Assembly: GCA_964429265.1 (NCBI GenBank)
Contig: CAYSBK010000041.1
Coordinates: forward strand, 1-15,914
DNA length: 15,914 nucleotides
Reading direction: 5' to 3'
DNA from: CAYSBK01 sp964429265
Lineage (GTDB): Bacteria > Planctomycetota > Phycisphaerae > Sedimentisphaerales > Anaerobacaceae
Made by a program: the position numbers and the translations under genes. Shown here piece by piece: positions 7,253-14,581 of the stretch (the first letter of the stretch is position 1; each line of letters starts with the position of its first letter). The notes under the pieces are model-generated. The model was not told where the DNA came from. It searched no databases and saw only the letters and a program-made list of their open reading frames with translations.

Positions 7253-9157
7253 TCATTTCACTTGGTTTATGACGTCAGCCGGTGCTCGACCGAGGGGGAC
7301 ACTGGTCAGGGTCACAATTGCGCCTGGGTCGATGTGGATTTGAATTGGTGTGGCGTCTCGCGCAGGGATGGCCAAGGTTCGGACGGTGTTCTGATGATAT
7401 GGGTCGACAAGCTCGGCATGGGTGAACTTGAGTTTCCCACCCGGCCGGCGCAGGTCAACGAGCACCGGCGTCGTGGCGCGGTTCAACAGGACCACGGTGG
7501 CCGAGTGATTCCGCCCTGCAAAGGCGCAAACAAGCAGGTCGTTGTCGTCGGTTGCAGCGTTGATGCGGGTCATACCTTTGCGGATTCTTCGGCTATAAGC
7601 ACCGAATACGCGAAGTTGATTGCTGGAAGGTGTGGGCGTGAAATTTCGGGTCCTGTCGGGGACGAACAGCGAGCGTGTCCAGCCGTACGAGGGCTGCACG
7701 ACGTTCAACAGCGTCCAGCAGTAACATACGGCGGCGGCATCTGCCAGGACAAGGTTCTTGTGGTACAACTGTCCCATCGACAGGGCAATCCGGTACGTGG
7801 GCCACTGGTAGGGGTCACTGTTGATGCAAAGCTCGGTGGACAGGAAGGGTTTGTCGGCGGTCAGTTTCTTCCATTGCAGCAATAGCGGGTCGAAACCGTC
7901 TGGATTTGTGAAGTACCGTTGATAATCGTACATGTGGGTGGCGACGTAGTCGACGGCCCGCCGGACGGAGGACTCGTCGCGGAAGAGGCGGGCGCGCTTT
8001 ATACCGCCGGCGAGGGTGCCTGCGTCGCTGATGTGAATCCTGACGGAGTCGAAGCCGGCCTCGTCGAGTTTTCGCCGCAGGGCAAGGGTCATTTGGCGCC
8101 ACATCTCCTTGCTTTGGGCGACTTCGTTCTGGATGCCGACGACGTCTGGGGCCGCGCCGGCCTTTTGTCTTGATACGCGGCAGTAATTGACGACGGCATC
8201 GGCGTATTTTTCCGGGTCGCCGCCGACCCACGGCGGAAGTGCCCAGAACTCGAACCACACCCGGCCGCCGAGGCTGCGCAGTGTTCGGATGTAGTCGAAA
8301 TCGCTGACTTCGCCGTTTGGGAAGTTGTCGCCGTAGTAGTGGGGCGTCGCATCTTCGAGGCGGTCCCAGTTGTCCATCCGCGGGTTGAGGCGGCGACCCA
8401 TCGGGTACTCGCGCTGGATGAGGAGGTTGTAGCGGCAGAGAAGCTGCCACCAGAGGCGCTTGCCCTCGGTGCTTAGCTGGGCATAGGCGGTAGGGGTAGT
8501 GATGCCTCCAAAGCCGATGATGGTCTGGTGCCGGCTGTTGGGGTCGAGTCGGACGACGGCACGGCGGGCTGTGGGTCTTAGCAGTGAGGCGGACACGTGG
8601 GTTTTTTCGCTGAGCAATCTCAACTGATGGCGGCTGACGTCCAGCAGGCATTGCTGCCGTATGACGGGCTGAAGATTTACGCTGACCGTCAGCGTGAGTT
8701 TATGGTCGAGGGTGACGGTTACGCTTTTCAGCAGGTCATCTAATTGCACGTGCTCTGGGGGCGTGCGTTTTTCGGGGTGCCTGAGGCGTTTGCCGTTTAT
8801 CGTTCTTTCGAAGGCGGGCGAGTCATAAAAGCGCTGATAAAGGACGATCTCATTGGGGGCTATTTCGATGGTGAAGCCGCCGTGGTCGCCGGTGAATATC
8901 CACGTGAGTTTGCAGTTCGGGTCGAGGCTGGTAAAGGTGATGGTTCGCTCGAACAGGGCCGGCAGGAACTCATCGAAGAAGACTCGATAATCCTCGGCCC
9001 TGCCCCAGGGCCGGTATTGACCTTTTCCGGCACCAAGTTCGAAAGCCATACTTTGCGGTTGCGCCGGCTGGTTCAGCGGGACGTCGGCGGCGTGCGCGCA
9101 AAGGCCGGCGGATAATAGCAACGCTCCAATGACCGGCAGTACCGCTATCCGCGACAT
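7253..9157 (-). CDS. Secreted GH30-type glycoside hydrolase (clan GH-A)
   Basis: A 634-residue protein with a signal peptide (residues 1-23, GALLLSAGLCAHA then AD). The catalytic barrel starts about residue 200 with IIGFGGITTPTAYAQLS (213-229), as in GH30. GIQNEV puts the acid/base at Glu345, and FLSTELCIN puts the nucleophile at Glu442. FGAYSRRIRKGMTRI (518-531) opens the C-terminal beta-domain and closely resembles the FSKFIRPGAVRI motif of GH30. Residues about 40-195 form an extra, apparently beta-rich region before the barrel that I do not recognise. GH30 includes glucuronoxylanases, xylobiohydrolases, beta-glucosidases and fucosidases; with a GH62 gene in the same operon, xylan is the more likely target, though the subfamily cannot be fixed by eye. 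The start lies 12 bases after the symporter stop; only a weak GGA precedes it. URO-D-like and symporter genes flank it on the same strand. Confidence 0.8.
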   Translation of the reverse strand: MSRIAVLPVIGALLLSAGLCAHAADVPLNQPAQPQSMAFELGAGKGQYRPWGRAEDYRVFFDEFLPALFERTITFTSLDPNCKLTWIFTGDHGGFTIEIAPNEIVLYQRFYDSPAFERTINGKRLRHPEKRTPPEHVQLDDLLKSVTVTLDHKLTLTVSVNLQPVIRQQCLLDVSRHQLRLLSEKTHVSASLLRPTARRAVVRLDPNSRHQTIIGFGGITTPTAYAQLSTEGKRLWWQLLCRYNLLIQREYPMGRRLNPRMDNWDRLEDATPHYYGDNFPNGEVSDFDYIRTLRSLGGRVWFEFWALPPWVGGDPEKYADAVVNYCRVSRQKAGAAPDVVGIQNEVAQSKEMWRQMTLALRRKLDEAGFDSVRIHISDAGTLAGGIKRARLFRDESSVRRAVDYVATHMYDYQRYFTNPDGFDPLLLQWKKLTADKPFLSTELCINSDPYQWPTYRIALSMGQLYHKNLVLADAAAVCYCWTLLNVVQPSYGWTRSLFVPDRTRNFTPTPSSNQLRVFGAYSRRIRKGMTRINAATDDNDLLVCAFAGRNHSATVVLLNRATTPVLVDLRRPGGKLKFTHAELVDPYHQNTVRTLAIPARDATPIQIHIDPGAIVTLTSVPLGRAPADVINQVK

Positions 9158-9169
9158 TTTTCCATAGCT

Positions 9170-10870
9170 CTATGCTTTTGCTATTACATAGACCGAAGCA
9201 ATGATTGCGGCCACGCAGACCCAGCCGATGAGGAATCCCACAATAGACAATCGCGACGGGACCATTATTTCGAAGCTGGTATTCGGGAACAGGACCTTCT
9301 TCTCGGGCACGGTCGCACCGGCGGGCAGGGTACAGGGGCGCTCTATTTTTTCGCCGGGCTTGACGGGTGTACGGATGAGGGCGTAGAAATCGTCGAGCCT
9401 CTTTTTATCGACGGGCCTTGTGAATAAACTGACCAGGATTCCGGCGATTACTCCCCCGGCCAGGTAGAACAGCATTTGCCACGGCAGATAAACTTTCGGG
9501 GTCCCACCATTTATAAAGACGAAGCGAAGTTGCTGTGCGTACGGGAGTTTACCCAACCACGAGACGAAAAACTGCTGTCCTGTCAGCCACCACAGGGCAA
9601 AGGCACTCAGTGTTGCGGCCCAGGCACCGCCAACTGTTGTTCTTCGCCAGAACAGACCCATCCAGAAGGCGATGCCCATCATCGGGGCGATTTTCCAGAA
9701 TATTTCGAGCCCGTGGACGACGCTTTCGAGCCGATAGGCGAATCCGACGCCGCCGGCAACGATGACAACCGCCGCGATTCGACCGACCAAAACATAGTGC
9801 TTTTCAGCCTTGCCCGGGCGAAGGCACTTGTAGATATTCTCGGTAAACAATCCCGACGAGGCGATCATAAATGAATCACAGGAACTCATAAGCGATGCCA
9901 GCAATGCCGCCAGGAAAAGGCCGAGTGCGCCCGGCATAAGGCGGGGCAGAAAATCGGCGGCGAGCAGGCCGTAGGTGTGGTCGGGGTCAACGTTTTGGCC
10001 CGCGAAATAAACCACCGCTGCAAGCCCCGTAAAGCACCAGGCGACGGTGCAGAGTCGTTTTACCATAGTTCCGAACATAAAGCCCACCCTGCCGTCAAGC
10101 TCCGTTTTGCCGGCTGCGCAGTTTCCCATCGTGTGGGGCTGGGTGACGATTCCCACCAGGGCGTTGAAGGAGATGACTGCGATGTAGAAGAAGCCTATTT
10201 CGGCGGGGGCGACGAGAGAGAGCATATTGGCCTCGGCAAGCGCGGTTCGGACCCCGGCGAGGCCGCCGACGGCATCCAGTACCAGCGGCAGCAACAGGAA
10301 CGAGAATATGATGGTTAAGATTCCCTGTATGAAGTCGGTGATGATTGCGGCCGACAGCCCGCCCGCCATTCCGTAGATGACGAACATCACGGTCATCACC
10401 GCAATGGCGAGATTGGAGTTTATCAGGCCCCCCGTGCTTGCGTGGATGACGGCGCCTGAGCCTTTGAGCATGACGCCGATATTCACGGCCAGGTTGAGTA
10501 TTCCGACGGCCGCGTAAAGCATTGCCACGCTCGGGCTGAAGCGTGCTTCGAACACGTCGGCGGTGGTTATGGCCCTGAACCGCCGGAAGACCGGCGCGAT
10601 AAGCCAGTAGAAGGGCGTCACCGGCAGCCACAGCCACTGATACCATATGCCGGACAGACCATTTGTGAAGCTCTTGGATGCGACGCTGACGGCCTGGTCG
10701 GAATGGGTGCCGGTGCCGAAGGAATGCATCAGCATCATCGCCTTGCCGAAACGTCTTGGCATAAAGAAGTCGGCCAGGTTCCTTATTCTGCGGGCTGCCC
10801 AGACACCGACGGCGGTGATGCCGAGAAGATAACAAACCAACACGGCTATATCGGCTTTTTCCAGACCCAT
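9170..10870 (-). CDS. Sodium:solute symporter (SSS family)
   Basis: A 566-residue membrane protein with about 13-14 hydrophobic segments. It opens with an ADIAVLVCYLLGITAVGVW helix and an RRIRNLADFFMPRR loop, both typical of this family. The segment ASLMSSCDSFMIASSGLFTENIYK (325-348) is the conserved helix carrying the Ser residues of the second sodium site. The long cytoplasmic tail with LDDFYALIRTPVKPGEK before a last helix (541-561) is common in SSS proteins found beside glycoside hydrolases. It is expected to import a sugar or sugar acid with sodium across the inner membrane. Here the likely cargo is a product of the GH62 and GH30 enzymes encoded on either side, an inference from context. 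It is separated from GH62 by 113 bases holding its own promoter-like sequence and a hairpin. No clear ribosome binding site precedes the ATG. Confidence 0.9.
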   Translation of the reverse strand: MGLEKADIAVLVCYLLGITAVGVWAARRIRNLADFFMPRRFGKAMMLMHSFGTGTHSDQAVSVASKSFTNGLSGIWYQWLWLPVTPFYWLIAPVFRRFRAITTADVFEARFSPSVAMLYAAVGILNLAVNIGVMLKGSGAVIHASTGGLINSNLAIAVMTVMFVIYGMAGGLSAAIITDFIQGILTIIFSFLLLPLVLDAVGGLAGVRTALAEANMLSLVAPAEIGFFYIAVISFNALVGIVTQPHTMGNCAAGKTELDGRVGFMFGTMVKRLCTVAWCFTGLAAVVYFAGQNVDPDHTYGLLAADFLPRLMPGALGLFLAALLASLMSSCDSFMIASSGLFTENIYKCLRPGKAEKHYVLVGRIAAVVIVAGGVGFAYRLESVVHGLEIFWKIAPMMGIAFWMGLFWRRTTVGGAWAATLSAFALWWLTGQQFFVSWLGKLPYAQQLRFVFINGGTPKVYLPWQMLFYLAGGVIAGILVSLFTRPVDKKRLDDFYALIRTPVKPGEKIERPCTLPAGATVPEKKVLFPNTSFEIMVPSRLSIVGFLIGWVCVAAIIASVYVIAKA

Positions 10871-10909
10871 TAGACCGGCAGTGTATCTATAAATAATCTG
10901 ATCTTGTCG

Positions 10910-10930
10910 GCATCGGTGAGCCGCCGATGC
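10910..10930 (-). repeat. 7-bp hairpin in the leader of the symporter gene
   Basis: GCATCGG and CCGATGC form a perfect 7-bp stem around a 7-base loop. If the promoter at 10942-10969 is used, RNA would begin near 10935, placing this hairpin at the extreme 5' end of a leader of about 65 bases. A 5'-end hairpin can protect mRNA; alternatively it could attenuate read-through from GH62. No T-run follows, so it is not a typical terminator. Confidence 0.45.
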
Positions 10931-10941
10931 GCCGGTGTGGG

Positions 10942-10969
10942 ATTATACTCGAAGCCCGCTGGAAAACAA
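10942..10969 (-). promoter_or_regulatory. Candidate sigma-70-type promoter for symporter, GH30 and URO-D genes
   Basis: Read on the minus strand: TTGTTT (10969-10964), a 16-base spacer, then a perfect TATAAT (10947-10942). It lies in the only long gap of the operon, between GH62 and the symporter. The predicted start is near 10935, upstream of the hairpin at 10910-10930. It would allow the transporter and downstream genes to be made separately from the two upstream genes. Confidence 0.5.
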
Positions 10970-10976
10970 GAAGCGA

Positions 10977-10990
10977 CCGATGCTCATCGG
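10977..10990. repeat. Palindrome over the GH62 stop codon
   Basis: CCGATG, two bases, CATCGG. The GH62 stop codon (10984-10986) lies inside it. The same CCGATG/CATCGG hexamer also builds the hairpin at 10910-10930, giving four copies in about 80 bases that could pair in alternative ways in a read-through transcript. It may be an operator half-site pair or chance. Confidence 0.35.
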
Positions 10991-12015
10991 CTGTGGGCGG
11001 TGGTTTCGTAGAGTGGTGTTATGATGCCGAACTGCCAGCCTGGTCGTTCAGTCAGGCCCGGGGGTATTGAGGACGGTCTGCCCTGAATGAGGAAGCGACT
11101 TTCGGCGGGGTTATATTCGAGGTACTGGTTGTAGCCTGTGCGTATCATTTCGCCGTGGGAGACGACGTCGGTCCATCGATTCGCGGGGTCGGGGAAGACG
11201 AGCTTTTCGCCGATTGCGTAGTCGTCGGCTATCCTGGTCCACGGTCCCGAGAGGCTGGACGCGGTGGCCAGGCCGTAACGGCGTATCGCTCGGCCAGGCG
11301 GCCTGGTTTCGTAAAACATATGGTATTCGCTCTTTCCCTTGACCTTGTAGACGTGGACGGCCTCCGTGAGGGGCTGCGGCATCGGGGAAAAGGCCAATCG
11401 GCCGGGACCGAAGCCGGCCGGGAAGTCGTCAATTTTCGTTGTGCGGAAGTAAACGTCCTTGCGGCCGCGGCTGTAGAACAGGTAGGCATAGGTGTCATCA
11501 CAGATGACCCAGAAATCAATCCATTTGACGTCGGGTTCCTCTCGCGGCAGGAGGTTTTTCGTTTTGCTCCAGGAGGCCGGTTGGTCGATGGTGGCCGTGG
11601 TGGAGTAAACGGGCTGACGATTGAAATCCTTTGTCTGGTAGATGAGGTACCACAATCTTTGCGGCTCAAAGTAAAAGACCTGCGGGGCGCCGCCCTTGCT
11701 GTCGCTGGTGCGACCGCTGAACTGGGTGAGCCAGTATCTCGGCGCTGTGTTGAGCGCATCGAGCGTTGGTGCGGATACGTAGCCGATGCCGCCGGGTTCT
11801 TTGCCGCTAATCGTATAAAACAGGTGCCATTTACCTTGGTAACGGACTATTGAGGGGTCTTTTACGGCGATGTCGTCGAAGGTGCCTTTCTTGCCGGCGG
11901 TCAGGATTACGGGACCGGCGAGCCATTTGGATGGTACGCGCGCGGCCGCAGCGGCCGGTCCGCCGCAGCCGACAAAGCAGGCCCAGGCCAGTAGCAAAAG
12001 AAGTATTGTGTGCAT
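10984..12015 (-). CDS. GH62 alpha-L-arabinofuranosidase, probable lipoprotein
   Basis: A 343-residue protein. The N-terminus LLLLLAWACFVGCGG looks like a lipoprotein signal with Cys17 as the anchor; the -3 residue is Phe, so a normal signal peptide is possible. The rest matches the five-bladed GH62 propeller almost end to end: KDPSIVRYQGKWHLFYT (52-68, base Asp53), GGAPQVFYFEPQRLWYLIYQ (108-127), WIDFWVICDDTYAYLFY (165-181, Asp167 as the pKa-tuning Asp), LTEAVHVYK (216-224, acid Glu218) and SHGEMIRTGYNQ (286-297). GH62 enzymes remove single L-arabinose units from arabinoxylan or arabinan. Being cell-bound would keep the released sugar near the symporter encoded next. It starts 19 bases after the stop of the Fn3 protein, with AAGGA upstream. 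No carbohydrate-binding module is attached. All catalytic residues are present, so it should be active. Confidence 0.87.
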   Translation of the reverse strand: MHTILLLLLAWACFVGCGGPAAAAARVPSKWLAGPVILTAGKKGTFDDIAVKDPSIVRYQGKWHLFYTISGKEPGGIGYVSAPTLDALNTAPRYWLTQFSGRTSDSKGGAPQVFYFEPQRLWYLIYQTKDFNRQPVYSTTATIDQPASWSKTKNLLPREEPDVKWIDFWVICDDTYAYLFYSRGRKDVYFRTTKIDDFPAGFGPGRLAFSPMPQPLTEAVHVYKVKGKSEYHMFYETRPPGRAIRRYGLATASSLSGPWTRIADDYAIGEKLVFPDPANRWTDVVSHGEMIRTGYNQYLEYNPAESRFLIQGRPSSIPPGLTERPGWQFGIITPLYETTAHSR

Positions 12016-12034
12016 AGTGGTACTTTTCCTTTAT

Positions 12035-14179
12035 TTATTGCGGGACCTTTATGAGCCTGAAGGCGTTTAGTATGGCGCGCCCGCCGGGATACTCTCGATA
12101 ATCCCAGTAATCGCGCGGCGCTTCATAAATGACCAGCACGGGCGAGCCGTCCGTGCGGAACTTGACGATGGATGGCGAGAGCTTGTAGTCGTCGTCAAGG
12201 TGTGTGGCTGAAACGTTGTAAGCGTTCTGCAATGCTTCCACACCGCTGCCGGGCCCCGGCGGCAGGCCCCAGTGGTCGTAGCCGGGTAAGGATTCTTTCG
12301 GCAGCGGCACAACCCGTATGGCAGGCATCGGGCCTTGTTCCGCGGCGGTCTGGTAGATTCCGCCGAGAAGCTTGACCAGGCCGACACAGCTATCCTCGTA
12401 CCTGTCGCAGTGGTAGAAGTGATTGTGATAGCTGTAAAGCTCGTAAACACCGGCTGGAATGTCGGTTATCAACAGAAGGATGTTGCCCCAGGTTGCGGGC
12501 AGTCCCGTGCCGTAGGATGCCCAGTCGGCGGCCTCGAACCACGTGTTGCACAGTGGGTCGCCGGTCACCTTGCCGGCCGGCGGGCCGCCGCCCCCCTTTG
12601 AATACATCCGCAGGCCCTTCGCCTTTAGAGCGCCCATTCCCTCGTAGCCGATCGTAAGGTGAAAACCGATGCCTGTGCCGGCGACGTTTGTGATTTTTTT
12701 CCCGTCGTGGCTGTAGAGATCGGCCCAGCCGGGGTCGGCCCAGACGGTCCAGCCGGGCTTGGCGGTTTCCGGCATCGGTTCGCCGGTGTCCCACCGGGGG
12801 ACCGCCAGGTCGACCTGCACGGCCAGCGTGCCCTCGGTCATAAACTGCCAGATGTCACCGGTGACGGTTTTTTCGCCGTGTACTTCGTCCACGCGCCAGT
12901 AATACGTGCGGACTTTTTCGAGCCGACCGGGATTGAACCGCGGTTCGCTTCCAACATAAACGGGTCGAGCAAACTCGCTGACGGCTTCCCAGCTCGTGCC
13001 GAAATATACCTTGTGGGTCGTCGCCAGGGCGCCGGGCTTCCACCGCAGCGTTGTATCGACGGGGACGTTGATTGCGGTATCAAGCGGACGGGGATTGGTC
13101 GCCCTGCCGTCAACGACGGTGAAGCTCCAGGTCCTGCCCCTGATAACCACGTTCGGGTCGTATCCCGTGAACATCCCGCCGGAGCCTGTTTTCCAGGTTC
13201 TTCGCCCCCGGTTTGGGTCGTCGATGGTCAGTCCGTCGACTCGCCAGTAATACTTGTGTCCCATCAGCAGTTCCGGCGGTTTGAAAGTAGTACCTTTTAC
13301 CCGTCCGGCAAAGTTTATGTCGCCACGTTTGACTTCGAAAACGTCTTTCAATTCCCGGCGGATGTAGACGTTGTAGGCCACGGCGTTCGGGACAGGCTTC
13401 CAGCAGAGCGTGACGTTCGCAGGAACATCCACGGCGCCGTCGCGCGGGGTGGGGTCGTAAGCGCTACGGGGTTTTTGGAGCGAATAAAGACAGAATGCAT
13501 TCAGAGCGGCATTGGAGTTTTCGCCGGGAATATACATGATCGTGACTGGGCCTGAGCCGTCGGTCCTGAAGCGTATTTCGCAAGGAACGAGCTTGTCATC
13601 CTGGCGTTCAGATTGAATCGGTACGTTGGTTGCGGTCTTTAGCTGTGTGACGCCCGGGCCGGTTGCACCGACGACGGCGATGGTGGGTGCCGATGCGCGG
13701 TGCTTGCGGCGTTCGCTGACGTTGTGGTAACTGGTGAGGATGTATTCGCCGGCTGCCAGGCCGGGGCCGCTGAGGGTAAGCTCAATAGACACCCCGAAGC
13801 GTCTGCGCACCGGTTGTAACTCATCTGAGTGCAGGTATCGAGGTCCAAAACGCTCGCGGGGATGCAGCCAGGTGAAGGTGGTATTTGCAATGGGCTCGCC
13901 GGCGGCGGCCTGCAGGTTCGCGGTGCCGCCGACACCCTTCAGCATCGCGTCGATGCCGGAGTCGGCAATGTTCCTGAACAGCACCACCCCGATCGCATCG
14001 CCCTCACAGCCGCCGTTTACCCGCCATCGTGTCCAGCCGTCCTTGAAGGTTGTGGCCTGGCTTGGACAGCCGAGATCGACCTTGAACAGTTTGTGAACGT
14101 GGCCGGGCGCAGGATTCGGCGAAACCGTGCCGGCCCCAATTCGGGCTATTACGGTCAAAATAATCAGCTTGGTCAGCAC
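12035..14179 (-). CDS. Secreted two-Fn3 protein with a duplicated flanking domain
   Basis: Start taken as GTG 14179, giving 714 residues; the frame stays open upstream to 14362, but a promoter-like sequence lies at 14226-14254 and GGAG sits 8 bases before the GTG. The first 20 or so residues, MLTKLIILTVIARIGAG, suit a signal peptide. Residues about 31-232 and 454-714 are two versions of one domain: both begin VDL, share GWTxW, agxY-L-SYHN, an AxNV segment, then FRTDGS-PV-I-Y and a closing A-LNAF-L. Between them lie two Fn3-like repeats (about 237-353 and 360-449) with YYWRVDGL and YYWRVDEV, a signature frequent in planctomycete secreted proteins. No catalytic motif or sortase/dockerin tail is seen. 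It is the first gene of the GH62-symporter-GH30 operon, so glycan binding or enzyme display is plausible, but this is inference. ATG 14209 is an alternative start. Confidence 0.75.
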   Translation of the reverse strand: MLTKLIILTVIARIGAGTVSPNPAPGHVHKLFKVDLGCPSQATTFKDGWTRWRVNGGCEGDAIGVVLFRNIADSGIDAMLKGVGGTANLQAAAGEPIANTTFTWLHPRERFGPRYLHSDELQPVRRRFGVSIELTLSGPGLAAGEYILTSYHNVSERRKHRASAPTIAVVGATGPGVTQLKTATNVPIQSERQDDKLVPCEIRFRTDGSGPVTIMYIPGENSNAALNAFCLYSLQKPRSAYDPTPRDGAVDVPANVTLCWKPVPNAVAYNVYIRRELKDVFEVKRGDINFAGRVKGTTFKPPELLMGHKYYWRVDGLTIDDPNRGRRTWKTGSGGMFTGYDPNVVIRGRTWSFTVVDGRATNPRPLDTAINVPVDTTLRWKPGALATTHKVYFGTSWEAVSEFARPVYVGSEPRFNPGRLEKVRTYYWRVDEVHGEKTVTGDIWQFMTEGTLAVQVDLAVPRWDTGEPMPETAKPGWTVWADPGWADLYSHDGKKITNVAGTGIGFHLTIGYEGMGALKAKGLRMYSKGGGGPPAGKVTGDPLCNTWFEAADWASYGTGLPATWGNILLLITDIPAGVYELYSYHNHFYHCDRYEDSCVGLVKLLGGIYQTAAEQGPMPAIRVVPLPKESLPGYDHWGLPPGPGSGVEALQNAYNVSATHLDDDYKLSPSIVKFRTDGSPVLVIYEAPRDYWDYREYPGGRAILNAFRLIKVPQ

Positions 14180-14187
14180 AACCTCTG

Positions 14188-14191
14188 CTCC
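14188..14191 (-). promoter_or_regulatory. Ribosome binding site deciding the start of the two-Fn3 protein
   Basis: GGAG on the minus strand, 8 bases before GTG 14179. The in-frame ATG at 14209 has only GAG directly against it, and starts further upstream would lie before the predicted transcription start near 14219. Confidence 0.55.
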
Positions 14192-14225
14192 AACCGGAAA
14201 CAACGCCATCTCAACGAACGATGGT

Positions 14226-14254
14226 GTTATAGCAGCAACGGTGATGGGTATCAA
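14226..14254 (-). promoter_or_regulatory. Candidate sigma-70-type promoter of the glycan operon
   Basis: On the minus strand: TTGATA (14254-14249), a 17-base spacer, TATAAC (14231-14226). Five of six bases match consensus in each box, with ideal spacing. The predicted start near 14219 leaves a leader of about 40 bases before GTG 14179. It sits inside the longest open frame of the Fn3 protein, which argues that the extra N-terminal residues of that frame are not translated. Confidence 0.6.
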
Positions 14255-14581
14255 GGCTGCCGCGGGCCTCACTCGCAGAAACTGTACCACACGCATTAGA
14301 GACTTCCCGATGCACCGGGTCGTGTATTGCTGAGAACCGGCCGTAGACGAGTATCCCGCCACCGAATGCTATTCGTGGCACGCCCAGCAAGGCGAAGCAT
14401 CTGGCCGACAGCCAATAACGAACAGCCAACAACGAACAACGAATAATGAATAGCCCTTCAATGCAAACGCGCAGGTTCAGCCAAATATGGCAAAGCCGTT
14501 TGCTGGCACACGCAGCAGTGCCCGGCTATTATGAGGATTCGTACGCAGGCAATATCAAGAAAATCAGAGAAAGGGACGACT
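14255..14581. other. Divergent intergenic region between glycan operon and lipoprotein gene
   Basis: No convincing gene. It holds the 14-bp tandem repeat at 14411-14452 and, on the plus strand, a possible -10 box TATTAT (14527-14532) about 50 bases before the lipoprotein start, without a clear -35. Short frames here lack ribosome binding sites and family resemblance. Confidence 0.5.
14411..14452. repeat. 14-bp tandem repeat, three copies
   Basis: GCCAATAACGAACA, then GCCAACAACGAACA (one difference), then a degenerate ACGAATAATGAATA (9 of 14 matching the second copy, most differences C to T). The tract is AT-rich against GC-rich surroundings and contains overlapping AACGAA units. It lies between the divergent starts of the glycan operon and the lipoprotein. 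It could be a regulator-binding array or a slippage-prone intergenic repeat. Confidence 0.65.

Noticed and set aside
6935..7885. Plus-strand frame of 316 codons
   Set aside because: It runs antisense across the start of the URO-D-like gene and the end of the GH30 gene; the minus-strand proteins show clear motifs, this one does not.
12659..13555. Plus-strand frame of 298 codons
   Set aside because: Antisense to the Fn3 protein; no recognisable domain, and it would remove the well-supported YYWRVDEV repeats.
14504..14521. Sigma-54-like TGGCAC element before the lipoprotein gene
   Set aside because: The GC expected 12 bases after GG is not present (AG is found), so the -24/-12 spacing fails.
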